Assembly: GCA_023213395.1 (NCBI GenBank)
Contig: CM041465.1
Coordinates: 170,259,741-170,323,740, forward strand
Length of the DNA: 64,000 bases
Direction of reading: 5' to 3'
Source: Cycas panzhihuaensis
Taxonomy: Eukaryota > Cycadophyta
The stretch's first letter is position 1. Each line of letters opens with the position of its first letter. The position numbers were made by a program, and so were the translations under genes. The notes below the pieces were generated by a model. It was not told the origin of the DNA. It did not search any database and saw nothing but the letters and a program-made list of their open reading frames with translations. Positions 22,850 to 35,239 of this stretch are shown here, one piece after another.

Positions 22850-25364
22850 TTCGACGCGGCCACGGATAACCGACCGAGATAAGCGCGGGAGAGATGGTGA
22901 CGAAAGCGGTAGGAAGTGGAACCTACAAGGCAAGCAACTACCACCTTGAGCGCCCGTCTTGGCGAGCCTTGAGTTCGGGATCCGCAATGGAGTATGGCTA
23001 CTCTTGGGTGACCCTTCACCACCTTGGATAAAGAGGCGAAGGTACGTAAGATGACCCGAGTTGGCCCGGCAGACCCTCCCACCCTTGGGTGGCCGAAGGA
23101 GAGAGAAGGGACCTAGGAGGGATAGGCCAAAAGCAACCCTACACAACCTAACCGGGACACGAACGACGGGAGGCGAGGTGCTCGTGCGGTTAGGGGAAGG
23201 AAGGAAAAGTAGGGATCAAGAAGGCTCCTACAACCTTTCCTACGGACGAAGGGGTGCATGCAAATGAAGTAAATACGTAACAAATAAACACAAGGTAATT
23301 TTCCTTTTAATCTTCAATGTCTTAATTACTAAGGAAGAAAAGGAAAAGAACAAGAGTACGCAAGAGGAGGAAATGTGTACAGGCCAAGGGCGTGCGAGGT
23401 GATGTAGCCCGACGAGGAGTACCCAACCACTCCACGCAACGCACGGATGTGAGGCGAGTGGCGGGTAAGCGAGGGCTTCCTTACCTTCCCGAAAATAAGT
23501 GCAATACCTAAGAAAGAAGGAAACGCTAACTAGGAAATGAGATAACGTGGTTGTAACACATGCAAGAGGCGCCACCGATAGAGAAATCAACTGTAACGTT
23601 CTCCGTAAGGCCTCAAATACCGCAGCGACAAAGATCTTCCTCCTCCAGAAGGAGGGTACTAACATGCAACGCACAAGGTCTAACAATATATATATATCAA
23701 CATAAGTCGAATCCAAATAGGCATGCATCAATGTTAGTCCAACGAGGAGGAAATCAAGGGAAAAATACTCTAAATAAAGTGGGACAACAAGGTAAGCCTC
23801 GAGTGGCCTACCGCCCGCAATGGTGCCCAAACCTCTCCCCAAGAGCCACGGGCAGCGAGGAGAAAGTCAAGACTCAAGGCTAGAAAATAGTAGCAAAAGG
23901 GGCAAGAAAGACCCAAAGACACCCACGGGAACCGGATGCTACGGGGAGCAAACCGGTAATCGGGGAGCAAAGGCAAAGCTACGAATGGTAGTTGAGAACT
24001 ACGAATGATTCCCAAACGAGCAGGGTCCCAAATCAGGCGCAACTCGTGATGTCAGGGTTTGGCGACCTGAGTCTCTAAACCCTTGTTTAGATGGCCAAGA
24101 GCAACATGAGGCGAGAGGAAGCTTTGGAGGGCTTGGAGCCACTTGGAGCGTGGAAGGTGGTACTAATCCACCCGGCTCCTCTCCCGAAGCCTATGCAACC
24201 CCTCACGCCGCTGCTTTGGACAACAAACACAGGCAAGAGACAAGAGAAAGTGGAACAAAGCCCTCACAAAGGAAAGAGGATCAAACTTCAAGCAACAAAC
24301 ATGAACAAATGAGTGGAGCAAGAATATCGCAAAGAACTTAACAAAAGTAAAGAGTACTGGGAGGAAGAGGCAAGGGGCTTGCCTCACCCAAAGAATAATG
24401 AAGGAGGGTGGAAAAACAGATCTGAGCAGAGCGGGTTTGAGGCCCTCGCAGTATGATGGAGAACACCGCAAACGTAGGGCTCATGGACCGCTGGATAGAG
24501 ACCGCTAGAAACCACTTCAAAGGAGCCCTCTCAAGGCGCTGAGGGGTTGAGAGAATGTCTCAACCGAGCCAAGGAGAGTGGCCGTATGAAGAGTGCAGTC
24601 CGGTTCAGCGGCCAGAAAGGCGAGCAGCAGGCAGAGAGAGTTTTCTTGAGAGTCCCTTCCAAGAGTGAGTAAAAGATCCAAAAGTCCCAAAAGATGCTTA
24701 AGTACTAAAGCAAAACCCTAAAGTACGCGAATAGGGCACTACCGAAGGGAAAAAGGCGTTAACCACGTGGCGCTTCGCAATAAATGCGAAATCGCCACTG
24801 CAGATTTTAAAACAAACAGAGACAGTCGTCACGGAAATTTTAGCTGTGATGAATATTCCAAATGGTGATGAAAATTCCAATGCAGATCACAAGATCACCG
24901 GCATCGCCAAGATTACGCAGATGCACCAGAGACACAAATGGGGCCCGCCAACCGTCCAGCTGGGGCAAACGGTAGAAAGGCTAAGGACAACTAAAACACC
25001 CACCGGAGCAAACAAGCCAAGAAACGGGCCCACGGGAGCAGAAATAGGCCCCCAAATGAGGTGGCAAGCTAACCAAGCGACGATGAGGTATCACACGGGT
25101 GGAGGTGGCGCAAACCCGGTGGATCCAGGAGAGAGGAGGCGGATGAAGTAATACGGCCAGTGGTGCCACACTCGCTAAGAGTGTGCCCTCGCTATAGTCG
25201 TCATAGGCTAAACATAGGTGTGGACGACGACCGTGCCGCCCACAAAGTCATACGCATGCAAATATGTAAGGCATAATCAAGACACAAAAGTGATGATAAT
25301 GTTAGAGACATACCTGCACTTACCTGAGTCGGTGATTCCGTATCCATTCCCGAAGCCGGAAACA
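22850..25364 (-). repeat. N1 left (3') LTR, L3
   Basis: Aligns end to end with 31,154-33,682. The left end (TCTTCGACGCGGCCACGGATAACC) is damaged relative to the other copy; the right end is CCCGAAGCCGGAAACA. It has the TATA-like tract AATATATATATAT at 23,684-23,697 and a near-complete 20-mer at 23,472-23,490. Long open frames in it, such as minus 23,240-23,842 and 22,781-23,146, recur in the other LTR with frame differences and are chance frames. Confidence 0.9.
23684..23697 (-). promoter_or_regulatory. TATA-like tract of N1 left LTR
   Basis: AATATATATATATA. For minus-strand transcription it lies about 195 bp upstream of the 20-mer. Equivalent tracts occur in every LTR of the family in this window. 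Confidence 0.55.
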
Positions 25365-25829
25365 CGCCTTATGGCGTGAGCCTCGCCGCTGGAAGCTCGA
25401 TTCGATGGCGAATCTTGGCAACACAACCGCCGAGTACATGTGTATATAGATATATCAATCAAGATCGGATCGAGTAGGCAAGGGTGCGCATGAGTGTCGT
25501 GGCGAACTGGCGGTGGAGACAACATAGGGGCCGCCATGAGCCACACTGAAACCGATCGGGAGAAAGAGACAGCGAGGGGCCGCCCCACCACAATGAATGC
25601 AAAGGAGCATGCAGGACCACATGGGGAACAAATGGTGGGTACCATAGTTTTACCTCGTTAGCAACCCGATTTGAGGTGCGAGCAAATCGCAGCGGGCGAC
25701 CAGCGGCTGAGGCTTGGGCGACGGAAGGCCAAGCAAGACTCGGGGACGGTCGGCCAGGCGAGACAAGGGCCAAGGATGAGGCGAACAAGGCTATCTGCCT
25801 CGGATTGAGAGCCCGAGGATATCTTGGAT

Positions 25830-26155
25830 ATCAACAAGAGAAACGGGCGGGAGGGATCCGCGGCAGGCAAGAGTCCTCAAGTGAGGGCATCGCACCAGTG
25901 AACTGGGTGAGATGAGACACCACAACTTGAGAGTCGCAGAGCAAAACAATGGGTCCGTGATGGAAACGAAGGGCATCGGTAAGGGCTTGATGGCGGTGTG
26001 TACTCGGCTTCATTATTGGTAGCCTCGGGAAGGAAGATCCCAGAGCGGAGGAGATCATAACCAGAAGGGCTGCGGAGAATCCACGCAGCGGCTGAAGGTC
26101 CAGGGTTACCGCGGCTTCCGCCTGGTAAAGATGTGAGCAGACATAGGTGACACAA
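25830..26155 (-). pseudogene. N1 second RNase H (aRNH)
   Basis: Minus-strand frame 26,155-25,877 gives AAWILRSPSGYDLLRSGIFL and then PEATNNEAEYT. A second frame gives FHHGPIVLLCDSQVVVSHLT. ATNNxAEY and CDSQ are the Glu and second Asp motifs of the plant/archaeal-type RNase H found as an extra domain in Tat elements. The first Asp motif (FTDG in N2) is disrupted by small indels. In contrast to N2, the catalytic Glu is intact. The frame breaks look like indels at C/G-rich sites and may be sequencing errors. Confidence 0.8.
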
Positions 26156-26829
26156 AATCCAAGCGTATGATCAACGATTAAGGCAACACTTAGAAAATGC
26201 AGACAGTGGCCGTCAAGGGTAGGAGGACCTAGCAATGAGGTAACCCAGGGGCGGGGCCATAGCGGATGAACATGGATGGATAGTTTGGCAGAGGAAAGCA
26301 CGGGCTTGTGGGGGTCATATATAGGACCATATGATTGTACCCCCCCTGCAAGGACACCGGCTTCCCAGGATGTATGATGACATGATTTCGATATGTGTAC
26401 GTGCATGGGGTGAGTGTTATGTTGTGTAGTAGGTGATTCATGTTAGGAACATTTTATAGTATGATGCACATGTTTCCTTCCATGTATAACCACACACCTA
26501 ACAGGGGCACACACCCACGCCGTGAGCGGGACGACATGGAGGTGTGAGGTTAGGAAGCAGGGCGGCATACATGTCTGCAGGAGAGCATAACGGGATATGC
26601 GAAGGAAACGCCAGACAGGAAAGAGGAGCAACAATGCCCCCAAGCGTCCTCCCGGTTGGGAGATGCCCAAGCGAGAGGACCAAGGTTCCCAAGAGGATAC
26701 GGGAACGCGGGTTCCGCAGACGGAACCAGAGACAAAGCGGGTCCATCTTAAATAGCCATTCTACACGCGGCTGGGAAGAATGGGGACAACCTAAGATGGT
26801 AGTTTAGGCTCGTTTGGAGCGGCGAGGGA
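26156..26829 (-). other. N1 spacer between second RNase H and integrase tail
   Basis: Aligns with N2 35,650-35,720 and then directly with N2 38,770-39,440, so the segment holding the antisense gene in N2 is missing here. I see no gene in it; the open frames on both strands (for example minus 26,229-26,670) have no recognisable domain. Confidence 0.6.
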
Positions 26830-27015
26830 TCGCCGAAGGGTCAAGCGTAAAACTTCTTAAGGAACATCCCATTAACGGCTTTCTCAAATTCGAGCCCTCC
26901 GTGGTGGCTATCCTATAGGCACCATTATCGAGAGATTCGATAATGACAAAAGGACCACCCAAGGGGTTGGAATTTGGTCAAACGGCCATGGAGATATTTG
27001 AGCTCAGCGTCCAGA
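26830..27015 (-). pseudogene. N1 integrase C-terminal tail
   Basis: Aligns with N2 39,440-39,620, the last part of integrase (minus-strand WVGPFVV..LEGLE..FLKKF in N2). Upstream it joins directly to sequence equal to N2 41,985 and onward, so RT, RNase H and the integrase catalytic core are deleted. Confidence 0.75.
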
Positions 27016-28690
27016 AGCCTTTCTGCCTCCATCTTGACGGTGGCGTAAAGCTTGGTGAAGGGACGCAGCTTCCGCGCATGTGGTGGGCGCCAGGAAGGGT
27101 GGTGAGGTTATGAGTGACAATCGAGGAGTCGATTCCCTTCATGTCGAGATAATCCCACGCGAAATGTCTCGAAAATCACAGGAACAGAAGGGAATATTCC
27201 CTAATCTCATCAGAGAGCATTAGCCCCAACCCTAATGACCTTGCGGGGCCAAGACTACGCCTTGAATTCCCCATGCACATGGCATTGCCCTCCTCAAAGT
27301 GAAGAGGGCAAGATCAGCGGAGGAGGAGGAATAGGAGAGGGATCGGATCGAGCGTGGATCCGATCGCAAGGATCTTCCGGTGGCCGAGCGGTGGTGACGA
27401 GAAAGGCGATTAGGTGCAAGGCCCGCCAGTGCTCCAAGGGCTTCATCATCCTCGAAATAGTCCACCCATGGATGACCCTATTTCGAGTAGAAGAAGCGCT
27501 AGAGGAAAGACAGCAGGATCGGGGTGATCGGATCGCTCAACTCCTTCATGGAAATCCAAGGAAAACTGAAAAGAGGCTCCTCGAGAGGAGCGAAGGCAAT
27601 TCCTCAAAACCATCACCGCGGAGGGTAATGAAAAGAAGAACCGACGGGCGGGTCGGCCACGAGCGATGGTGTGTGACAGCGAGGGGCTAGTCTCACCAAC
27701 GAGAGGTTCCAAACGAGGGCCTAGGCGAGGCAGTACGGCCTATTGGCGAAGGAAAGAAATGGGTGGAGATAACCCTCGTCTCCGTCAGCGATTCATCATC
27801 ACGAACGAAGCAAGGTACCCATAACTCCAGACGCCAATAGGGGCAAAAGCGTGCGAGACTAGGAAGGGAAGATGTGGGATCTTCTTCTGCCGGATTGGGT
27901 ATACCAATTGAACAAGCCGAGGCGTGAGTGGGTGAACCTTGGTTTGCCGAATTGGCATAACGAGTTTGTTTGGCAAAAGGACGTTCACGGGGAACCACTC
28001 TCATTCGCCCGTCATGGACGAATTTAAGCTGTCCCCAAAGGGTCGAACACACGGCTCCCATTTGGTCGAGCCATGGGCGACCCAGAAGGAGGTTGTAATC
28101 CACGTCAACGACGAGGACTACAACATCGGCAAGGACGGTTTGCCCCAAGGTGAGCGGAATCGCGGCATCCGAGAGGGTCTTCTCGCCACCGTCATACCCT
28201 TGGCATCGCCAGGAACAGGTTCATAGCGGAGATACCAAGCTCTTGCATAACACGCAAGGGCATGGCATTATGTAAGAGCCGTTGTCGACAACAGCTCTTC
28301 TGGAGGGTACAATCAGCGTGACGATCGTGATGGTGAATGGGAAGTTCCACCGACGTTCCTGCTCACCGGCGGGGAAGATCATAGGATCGAAGGAAATAGT
28401 GGGTCCGCCACCTTGGGCGGCGCCCAAAGCGTGGACAGGCACATCTCCGATCCTAAAGCTTCCAGGAGGAGGGCGGTTGCTCGGGACAACTCCTCGAACG
28501 TCCATCAAGGACATTCTGCAGCGGCCAAGTATGGAGCTCGTCCACGACGGAGAAGGGTTTACCCTTCCCGGTGGGTTGGGTAAGTGCCCTTGAAGTCGTG
28601 ACGACCGGCGCAGGAATAGCCTTGGAAAGAGGATTCAGGAGGAAGGGTCTCGGAAGGGGATCGGAAGGAACGGAAGAACTGGCGGCTCCG
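27016..28690 (-). pseudogene. N1 protease and protease-RT linker
   Basis: On the minus strand RRAVVDNGS (near 28,290) is the Tat-type protease active site (D-N-G-S), followed in the frame 28,148-27,693 by VDYNLLLGRPWLDQMGAVCS and LKFVHDGRMRVV. The linker region matches N2 42,060-42,970. The protease would process the Gag polyprotein. Frame changes occur at the expected positions of several C/G-rich motifs; a corrected sequence may show a longer frame. Confidence 0.82.
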
Positions 28691-31020
28691 CTTCCTTAGC
28701 AGTTTGAGATCGCGTGAGGCGAAAGTCGGAGTTGCTTCAAACCGAATCACCTTCTTCCCCTATTCCGGTCGTGAGGCGACGGAGTCTGGCTGGGAGAGCG
28801 AGAAGAGGAAGAAGAGTTAGGCGCCCTTCCCTTTGTCGCGGAAGGGCGGGGATCAGTGATCTTCCTCGCTTCTGGTTGTTCTTGGTTTGGGGGTTGCGAT
28901 CACGTTCCCCATGTTTAAGGAACGGATCCTTGTGAACAGGTTGGTCTAGATTAGGCCTTGAGGCCCATTTGGGAGAGGAATCGCGTCGAGGGGCATCCTT
29001 TGGATCTTTGGGCCCTAACGTGAATCGTCATGGAAGCAATCCCCATGAATGGAACACCACTTCTTCTCAAGCGGAGGTCGGACCTTCTCGCTTGGGAGGA
29101 TCGGGCGTTCCATTCCCAGGAAGAGGAGCTTGGGTAGTTTGTTGGACTTGTTTGTTTGAAGTAGGAGATGAAGGACCTTGAAGCTTGAGCTCCTTCATCG
29201 TGCGCTCGAGCAGCGTATTGAGGTGAGGGGATCTAAGGTCCTCTCGGTGGGATGAGAGGAAGACCGCGTCGGTGAGAAGGTTTAGTGTCTTTGGTAGGGG
29301 TGGTGCCTCACGGCGTTGTGAGGGCTTAAGAGGTTTCTTGAGACCGACGGATCTCAATAGCCTCCAACGCCAAGCACTTGGCGATCGCGGAATCACACGT
29401 GGTCGCCCCATCTTGAGGACTTCCACGTGGACTTGGGACGGTGCATTGACAAACAGTCCCGCTTGCCTCCTCGGGCAAAGTCGCCTTGGTGGAGTGAAGC
29501 GGATCGTGGAATCGCCGCACAAAGTCACGATTCATCTCATCGTGACCTTGTTTGAGCGAGAGAAGGGATTTCATCCGCTCTCGAATGGGCGAGCTACATC
29601 AAAGTAATTGATGAACTCGCCCACCAATTCTTTGGAATGAATAGGAGGTGGGCGGGGAGACGATAAAACCATTTAAGGGCGCCACCGCAAGGATCGAGGA
29701 AAGAGTTTCATCAAAATATGGTCGTAAGCCCGATGTCGATGCATGCCATGAGAAACTACGGACATGCTCATGGGTCTTCTTGACGAAGTCCCATCGAATC
29801 TAGGAACTTGAGGAGGATGAGGCGGCAAGTTGGTTCGCAACGCCTCAACAGAGAGGGTTGACCTAAAGTCCACGAAGGCGCCCTTGCCGCAACCGTAGGA
29901 TCAACGAACGCCGAAGTAGGTGGCGCGCAAGGCGGGTGGGGTAGGACACCCATCCCTCCTTGAGGAACCACCCCTTGGCGACAAGGCGGGAAAAAGGCGC
30001 CTTGGAAGGAGTCGATTCCCTTGCGAAGGCACAACGGATGGAACGCATTGGATGGCGGTCAAGAGGGATGCGGGCCCGGGTTCTGCCCATACGGGCCACC
30101 CGTAGCTGGGGCCATTCCGTATGGGGGTAGCGGATCCACCCATAAGCAGAAGACGGCTTCCCCTACCACCAAGGTTGAGAAGTATACCGGGGAACGTGAA
30201 AGAAGCACCAACGCTACTGGTTGGAGGATGCGTGGAACGAATCCCACCGACCGGGCAATCGGAAGGCTAGCAGGGCGACTAGGCCTACTAGGAGCAGCAT
30301 GTGCCAGATTGGGAGACGGCACATTAGTTGGATCGGGAACGGGTATGCTAACCCCACCGAGGGACGTACACGTGAGAAGGCCCTAAGGCATTCGGGCCTT
30401 GATCAGGGATGGAAGGTGCCACACGTGCCCCCACTGCAGGAAACGAATGGGGCGACGCGTGAGCACGAAAGGGTTTGTTGTCACGGGAAAGGCGGGACGA
30501 GGATGAAGCGTGAGGGGGAAGAGCAGAGGAGGAAGAGGCTCCCCTGCGCAGGACACCCTCAAGCCATTCGGGACGTGGTTGAGAGCATGCCTTGCACGGC
30601 ATCCGGCCAAGAGCCACAAGCACACCATCAGGAGGAACCCCCACATACCCATAAGAGGTGAACGGGACCTCGAACAAGGCATGTCCATCGAAGGTTCCTC
30701 ATAAAATCGCCCATCGCGGCAATCCTCGGGAGGAACGGATCCCTCTGGCATGGGTAGAAGGATGGGGAGCACAAGAAAGGTGTTGATCGATCGGGTAGTA
30801 AAGGAGTCGCCACCCTCTTGGGTGGACTCGAATGATGAAGGAAGAGCTTGGGTTTCCATAGCAAGGCGGGATAGGTCAATCGGAAGAGTACCCTCCCATA
30901 GTCGGACGGATCCGACGAGGCAAGAAGGCTATACTCGGGGTCTTCTAACAAAGGGGTAGACCGCAAAACAACGAGAGAAAGCGCGATGTAAGGTCGACCG
31001 ACGATGTCGGAAAAGAGAAG
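28691..31020 (-). pseudogene. N1 gag
   Basis: Aligns with N2 gag over its whole length. Minus-strand frames include RRFHDPLHSTKATLPEEA near 29,500 and, near 29,190, MKELKLQGPSSPTSNKQVQQ, matching MKELKLQAPSSTISNKPIQQ in N2. The N-terminal part (minus, near 31,000-30,800) reads RPYIALSLVVLRSTPLLEDP. Gag supplies the particle and could mobilise N1 RNA if a relative provides pol. The frame is split into at least six pieces by indels. Confidence 0.82.
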
Positions 31021-31130
31021 GAATGGTATAACACGCGTTGGGGCGCCCAACGTGGAGGTCAAGACAGTATAGAAAGGATCACACAGAGTAGCGAAACCAA
31101 CCGAAGAGAGCAAGATTAGCTCCCTTCTTG

Positions 31131-31153
31131 GCGGTCCCGGTATGGTCGCCCGG
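31131..31153 (-). other. Primer-binding region of N1
   Basis: Directly left of the right LTR. The minus strand reads CCGGGCGACCATACCGGGACC; the equivalent N2 segment reads CTAGTGACCATACTGGGGACC. I cannot assign the tRNA. Confidence 0.4.
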
Positions 31154-31780
31154 TGGGCCGCTACTGGGATAACCGGACCGATAGGCGGGAGAGATGGTGA
31201 CGAAACCGGTAGGAAGTGGAACCTACAAGGCAAGCAACTACCACCTTGAGGCGCCCGTCGCCGGAGGCGAGTTCTGGATCTGCAATGGAGTATGGCTACT
31301 ATCGGGTGACCCTTCACCACCTTGGATAAAGAGGCGAAGGTACGTAAGATGACCCGAGTTGGCCCGGCAGGACCCTCCACCCTTGGGTGGCGTAAAGGAG
31401 AGAGAAGGGACCTGGGAGGGATAGGCCAAAAGCAACCCTACACAACCTAACCGGGACACGAACGACGGGAGGCGAGGGGCTCGTGCGGTTAGGGGGAAGG
31501 AAGGAAAAGTAGGGGTCAAGAAGGCTCCTACAACCTTTCCTACGGACAGCAAGGGGTGCATGCAAATGAAGTAAATACGTAACAAATAAACACAAGGTAA
31601 TTTTCCTTTTAATCTTCAATGTCTTAATTACTAAGGAAGAAAAAGGAAAAGAACAAGAGTACGCAAGAGGAGGAAATGTGTACCTGGGCCAAGGGCGTGC
31701 GAGGTGATGTAGCCCGCACGAGGAGTACCCAACCACTCCGCGCAGCGTACCGGATGTGAGGCGTAGTGGCGGGTAAGCGA

Positions 31781-31800
31781 GGGGCTTCCTTACCTTCCCC
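31781..31800 (-). promoter_or_regulatory. Conserved LTR 20-mer (N1 right copy)
   Basis: Exact GGGGCTTCCTTACCTTCCCC, 194 bp left of (downstream of) the TATA-like tract at 31,994-32,007. In the N1 RNA it would fall in the 5' leader and could act as a splice donor (AAG/GTAAGG). Confidence 0.65.
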
Positions 31801-31993
31801 GGAAAATAAGTGCAATACCGGAAGAAAGAAGGAAACGCTAACTAGGAAATGAGATAACGTAAGTTGTAACACATGCAAGAGGCGCCACCGATAGAGAAAT
31901 CAATCTGCAACGTTCTCCGTATGCCTCAAATACCTGCGACAAAGATCTTCCTCCTCCAAGGAGGGTACTAACATGCAACGACAAGGTCTAACA

Positions 31994-32007
31994 ATATATA
32001 TATATAT
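31994..32007 (-). promoter_or_regulatory. TATA-like tract of N1 right (promoter) LTR
   Basis: ATATATATATATAT in the 5' LTR, the LTR that would drive N1 transcription to the left. Confidence 0.55.
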
Positions 32008-33682
32008 CAACATAAGTCGAATCCAAATAGGCATGCATCAATGTTAGTCCAACGAGGAGGAAATCAAGGGAAAAATACTCTAAATAAAGTGGGACAACAA
32101 GGTAAGCCTGAGTGGCCTCACAGCCGCAAATGGTGCCCAAACCTCTCCCAAGAGCCACGGGCATGAGGAGAAAGTCAAGACTCAAGGCTAGAAAATAGTA
32201 GCAAAAGGGCAAGAAAGACCCAAAGACACCCACGGGCAACCGGATGCTACGGGAGCAAACCGCAACGGGAGCAAAGGCAAAGCCACGAATGGTAGTTGAG
32301 AACTACGAATGATTCCCAAACTGAGCAAGGGTCCCAAATCAGCAACTCGTGATGTCACTGGTTTGGGCGACCTGAGTCTCTAAACCCTTGTTTAGATGGC
32401 CAAGAGCAACATGAGGCGAGAGGAAGCTTTGGAGGGCTTGGAGCCACGGGAGCGTGGAAGGTGGTCTAATCCACCCAGCTCCTCTCCCAAAGCCTATGCA
32501 ACCCCTCACGCCCGGCTTTGGGACAAAGCGCAGCAAGAGACAAGAGAAAGTGGAGCAGTCCTCACAAAGGAAAGAGGATCAAACTTCAAGCAACAAACAT
32601 GAACAAATGAGTGGAGCAAGAATATCGCAAAGAACTTAACAAAAGTAAAGAGTACTGGGAGGAAGAGGCAAGGGCTTGCCTCACCAAAGAACAATGAAGG
32701 AGGGCGGAAAAACCCAGATCTGGAGCAGAGCGGGTTTGAGGCCCCTGCTACAGTATGATGGAGAACACCTGCAAACGTAGGGCTCATGGACTGCCTGGAT
32801 AGAGACCGGCTAGAAACCACTTCAAAGGAGCCCTCTCCAAGGCGCTTGAGGGGTTGAGAGAATGTCTCAACCGAGCCGAAGGAGAGCTGGGCGCTGTATG
32901 AAGAGTGCAGGTCCGGTTGCAGCAGCAGGCAGAAAGCAGAAAGGTGAGAGAGTTTTCTTGAGAGTCCCTTCCAAGAGTGAGTAAAAAAGATCCAAAAAAA
33001 AGTCCCAAAAGATGCTTAAGTACTAAAGCAAAACCCTAAAGTACGCGAATAGGGCACTACCGAAGGAAAAAGGCGAACCACGTGGCGGTTTGCAATAAAT
33101 GCGAATTGCCACGGGATTTTAAAAACAAGCGAGAGGTCGTCTGCGGAAATTTTAGCGGTCTGAATATTCCAATGATGCTGAAATTCCAAGCATCACAAGA
33201 TCACGGCAGCATGCCAAGATTACGACAGTATGCACCCGGGAGACACAAATGGGGCCCGCCAACCGTCCAGCCGGGGCAAGCAGTAAAAGGCTAAAGGACA
33301 ACTAAAACACCCACCCGGAGCAAACAAGCCAAGAAACGGCCCACGGAGGCGAAATAGGCCCCAAATGAGGTGGCAAGCTAACCAAGCGGCGATGAGGCAT
33401 CACACGGGTGGAGGTGGCGCAAACCCGGTGGATCCGAGGAGAGAGGAGGCGGATGCGGAAGTAATATGGTCACTGTGGTGCCACACTCGCTAAGAGTGTG
33501 CCCCTGCTATAGTCGTCATAGGCTAAACATAGGTGTGGACGACGACCAGGCCGCCCACAAAGTCATACGCATGCAAATATGTATGCAGACAATCAGTACA
33601 CAAAAGTGATGATAATGCTAGAGACATACCTGCACTTACCTGAGTCGGTGATTCCGTATCCATTCCCGGAAGCCGGGAAACA

Positions 33683-34727
33683 GATACCTACTAAGATGTG
33701 TAAGGAGTAGGTCTTCCCTTGTAGATAGGAGAAAATGGTAGGTTGGAGGAGCTTACAGGGTTTCTCCTAAGTTGCAAGAGGAGTATGCTCACTGACGGCT
33801 GAGAGGAGAGCATGGAGGCCACACCTGGGCGTGGGCCAATGCTTGGAGGCACTGGTGGAGCTTGCTACCATGGAATGGTGCTACAATAAGTGAATCTCAA
33901 GCTAGAGCAATTGAGACTTAGATATGACTAGCATTCTGTAGAGAATTCATGTGAGAAAAAGAGGAGGACCTTGTTGAAAGGAGATGTTAGAGAGGTAAAA
34001 TAAGGTTATTTTTGGGATTTATACCTACCCTAACCCTAATCAAGTGATTAGGATTAGGCTGTAGCTTATTTTTCAACTAATCCATATGGTAGTTCCACAA
34101 AAAGGGTGAGAATTTCCATGGCAGATTAAAAAATAATATGAAACAGTCACATCACGGTAAACTTCGCGGTACCACTAAGTTTACAGTGGTGCTAGACCAG
34201 AATGGCGAAAAAGCCATGGTAAGGGTCCTGGGAGCCCTAAATAGAGATGTTCTAGGTCTAGGAGGAGCTAGCCCTCCTATCCAAGTAGCTGGGGACAGTC
34301 CCAGTGATATGTAGGCTAGACCAAATAGGACATCAAGAGGTGAGATTCCTAGAAATGTCATGAAAGGATGTGAAGTAGCAACAACTCTTGGTGAAATGTC
34401 AAGAGTTGTATTAGGTGGCCAGGGTATGAGCAGATCACACGAGTTGGGTGAGGCTTGAGGCAATATGGAGGTGATGCAGAGGGTTGTAGAGTGCCATGGG
34501 GATGCCTAACTCATAGAGAGATATGTCTCGTGGGTCGTCATAGGCTAGGGATATGCAAAGTGCTTAAGCAGAAATACATAATCAATCATATAGATGAGAT
34601 AATCAGTCATGCAATCTAACCAATACTTCAATCTACAATCTCTAAAGTAGTTGAGATAAGAGAGAGAATCATACCTATGCTTACCTGAGTCGATCTATCC
34701 ATACCGATTCCCAGTAGTCGAGAAACA
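33683..34727 (-). repeat. N2 left (3') LTR, part B
   Basis: Starts GATACCTACTAAGATGTGTA and aligns throughout with 50,982-52,025. The end CCCAGTAGTCGAGAAACA is the LTR terminus. Includes a palindrome (GGTAAACTT...AAGTTTAC, 34,158-34,192). Confidence 0.88.
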
Positions 34728-34738
34728 TTGCCCCCTTG
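34728..34738 (-). other. Polypurine tract of N2
   Basis: On the minus strand CCAAGGGGGCAA directly precedes the TGTTTC start of the 3' LTR. The sequence from 34,739 to 35,239 has no recognisable coding domain. Confidence 0.6.
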
Positions 34739-35239
34739 GCAGTAGAGCCTCGCTACTTGGAAGCATGGTGTGATGGCAAATGCTGGCAACAAAAACGGTT
34801 AGTAGCACATGTATATATAATAATCATAATCATAACAAGAGCCAAAGGTGCTGATGAGTGTCATGGCAGAATGCATATATACGAGAATAGGGGTGGAGAC
34901 AACATAGGGGCTGCCTATGTGCCATTCAGGAATTGACTGAAAGCTATGACGGATGAGGGGGATGCCCCCATTATGAGAGTACAAAGAGAAAGTGTGACGA
35001 TAACAAGAGAAATAATGAACGGGTAAACATGATGGTCACCATAGTTTAACCTCATTAGTGGCTAGCTTTCAGAGGTGTGAACGGATCACAAAATACAGTG
35101 CAAGATGGCTCGAGAATTAGGCGATAAGGTGATCAGGTAAGTCTCTTAAAGGCAGTCATCAAGAAGAGGGAGGCGCTACTTAAGGATAAGGCAGACGAGG
35201 TTGTCAACTTCAACGTTGAGGGCCTGAGGGATGTGTTAG

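Larger units (their letters stand above)
22850..33682 (-). mobile_element. N1: non-autonomous Tat-family element (10.8 kb)
   Basis: Two LTRs of 2.5 kb (22,850-25,364 and 31,154-33,682) flank 5.8 kb. It is inserted in the left N2 LTR; the right flank is GATAC and the left flank GATC(T), a damaged copy. The interior aligns with N2 in three blocks and lacks two segments present in N2: one equal to N2 about 39,620-41,985 (RT, RNase H, integrase core) and one equal to N2 about 35,720-38,770 (the antisense gene). Gag, protease, the integrase C-terminal tail and the second RNase H remain recognisable. It is GC- and CpG-rich compared with everything around it, so it is probably the youngest layer. 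Confidence 0.88.
31154..33682 (-). repeat. N1 right (5') LTR, L4
   Basis: Starts TGGGCCGCTACTGGGATAAC and ends TTCCCGGAAGCCGGGAAACA. Contains the exact 20-mer at 31,781-31,800 and the TATA-like tract at 31,994-32,007. Followed by GATAC, the target duplication, and then part B of the N2 LTR. Confidence 0.92.

Noticed and set aside
22781-24520. Many medium-length frames in the N1 left LTR, up to 200 codons
   Set aside because: GC-rich sequence has few stops by chance; the corresponding frames in the right LTR are broken differently and none shows a domain.
30221-31380. Frames of 146 (plus) and 250 (minus) codons over N1 gag and LTR
   Set aside because: The plus frame is antisense to gag. The minus frame runs across the LTR/gag boundary; only its gag-like part is meaningful and is annotated as gag.
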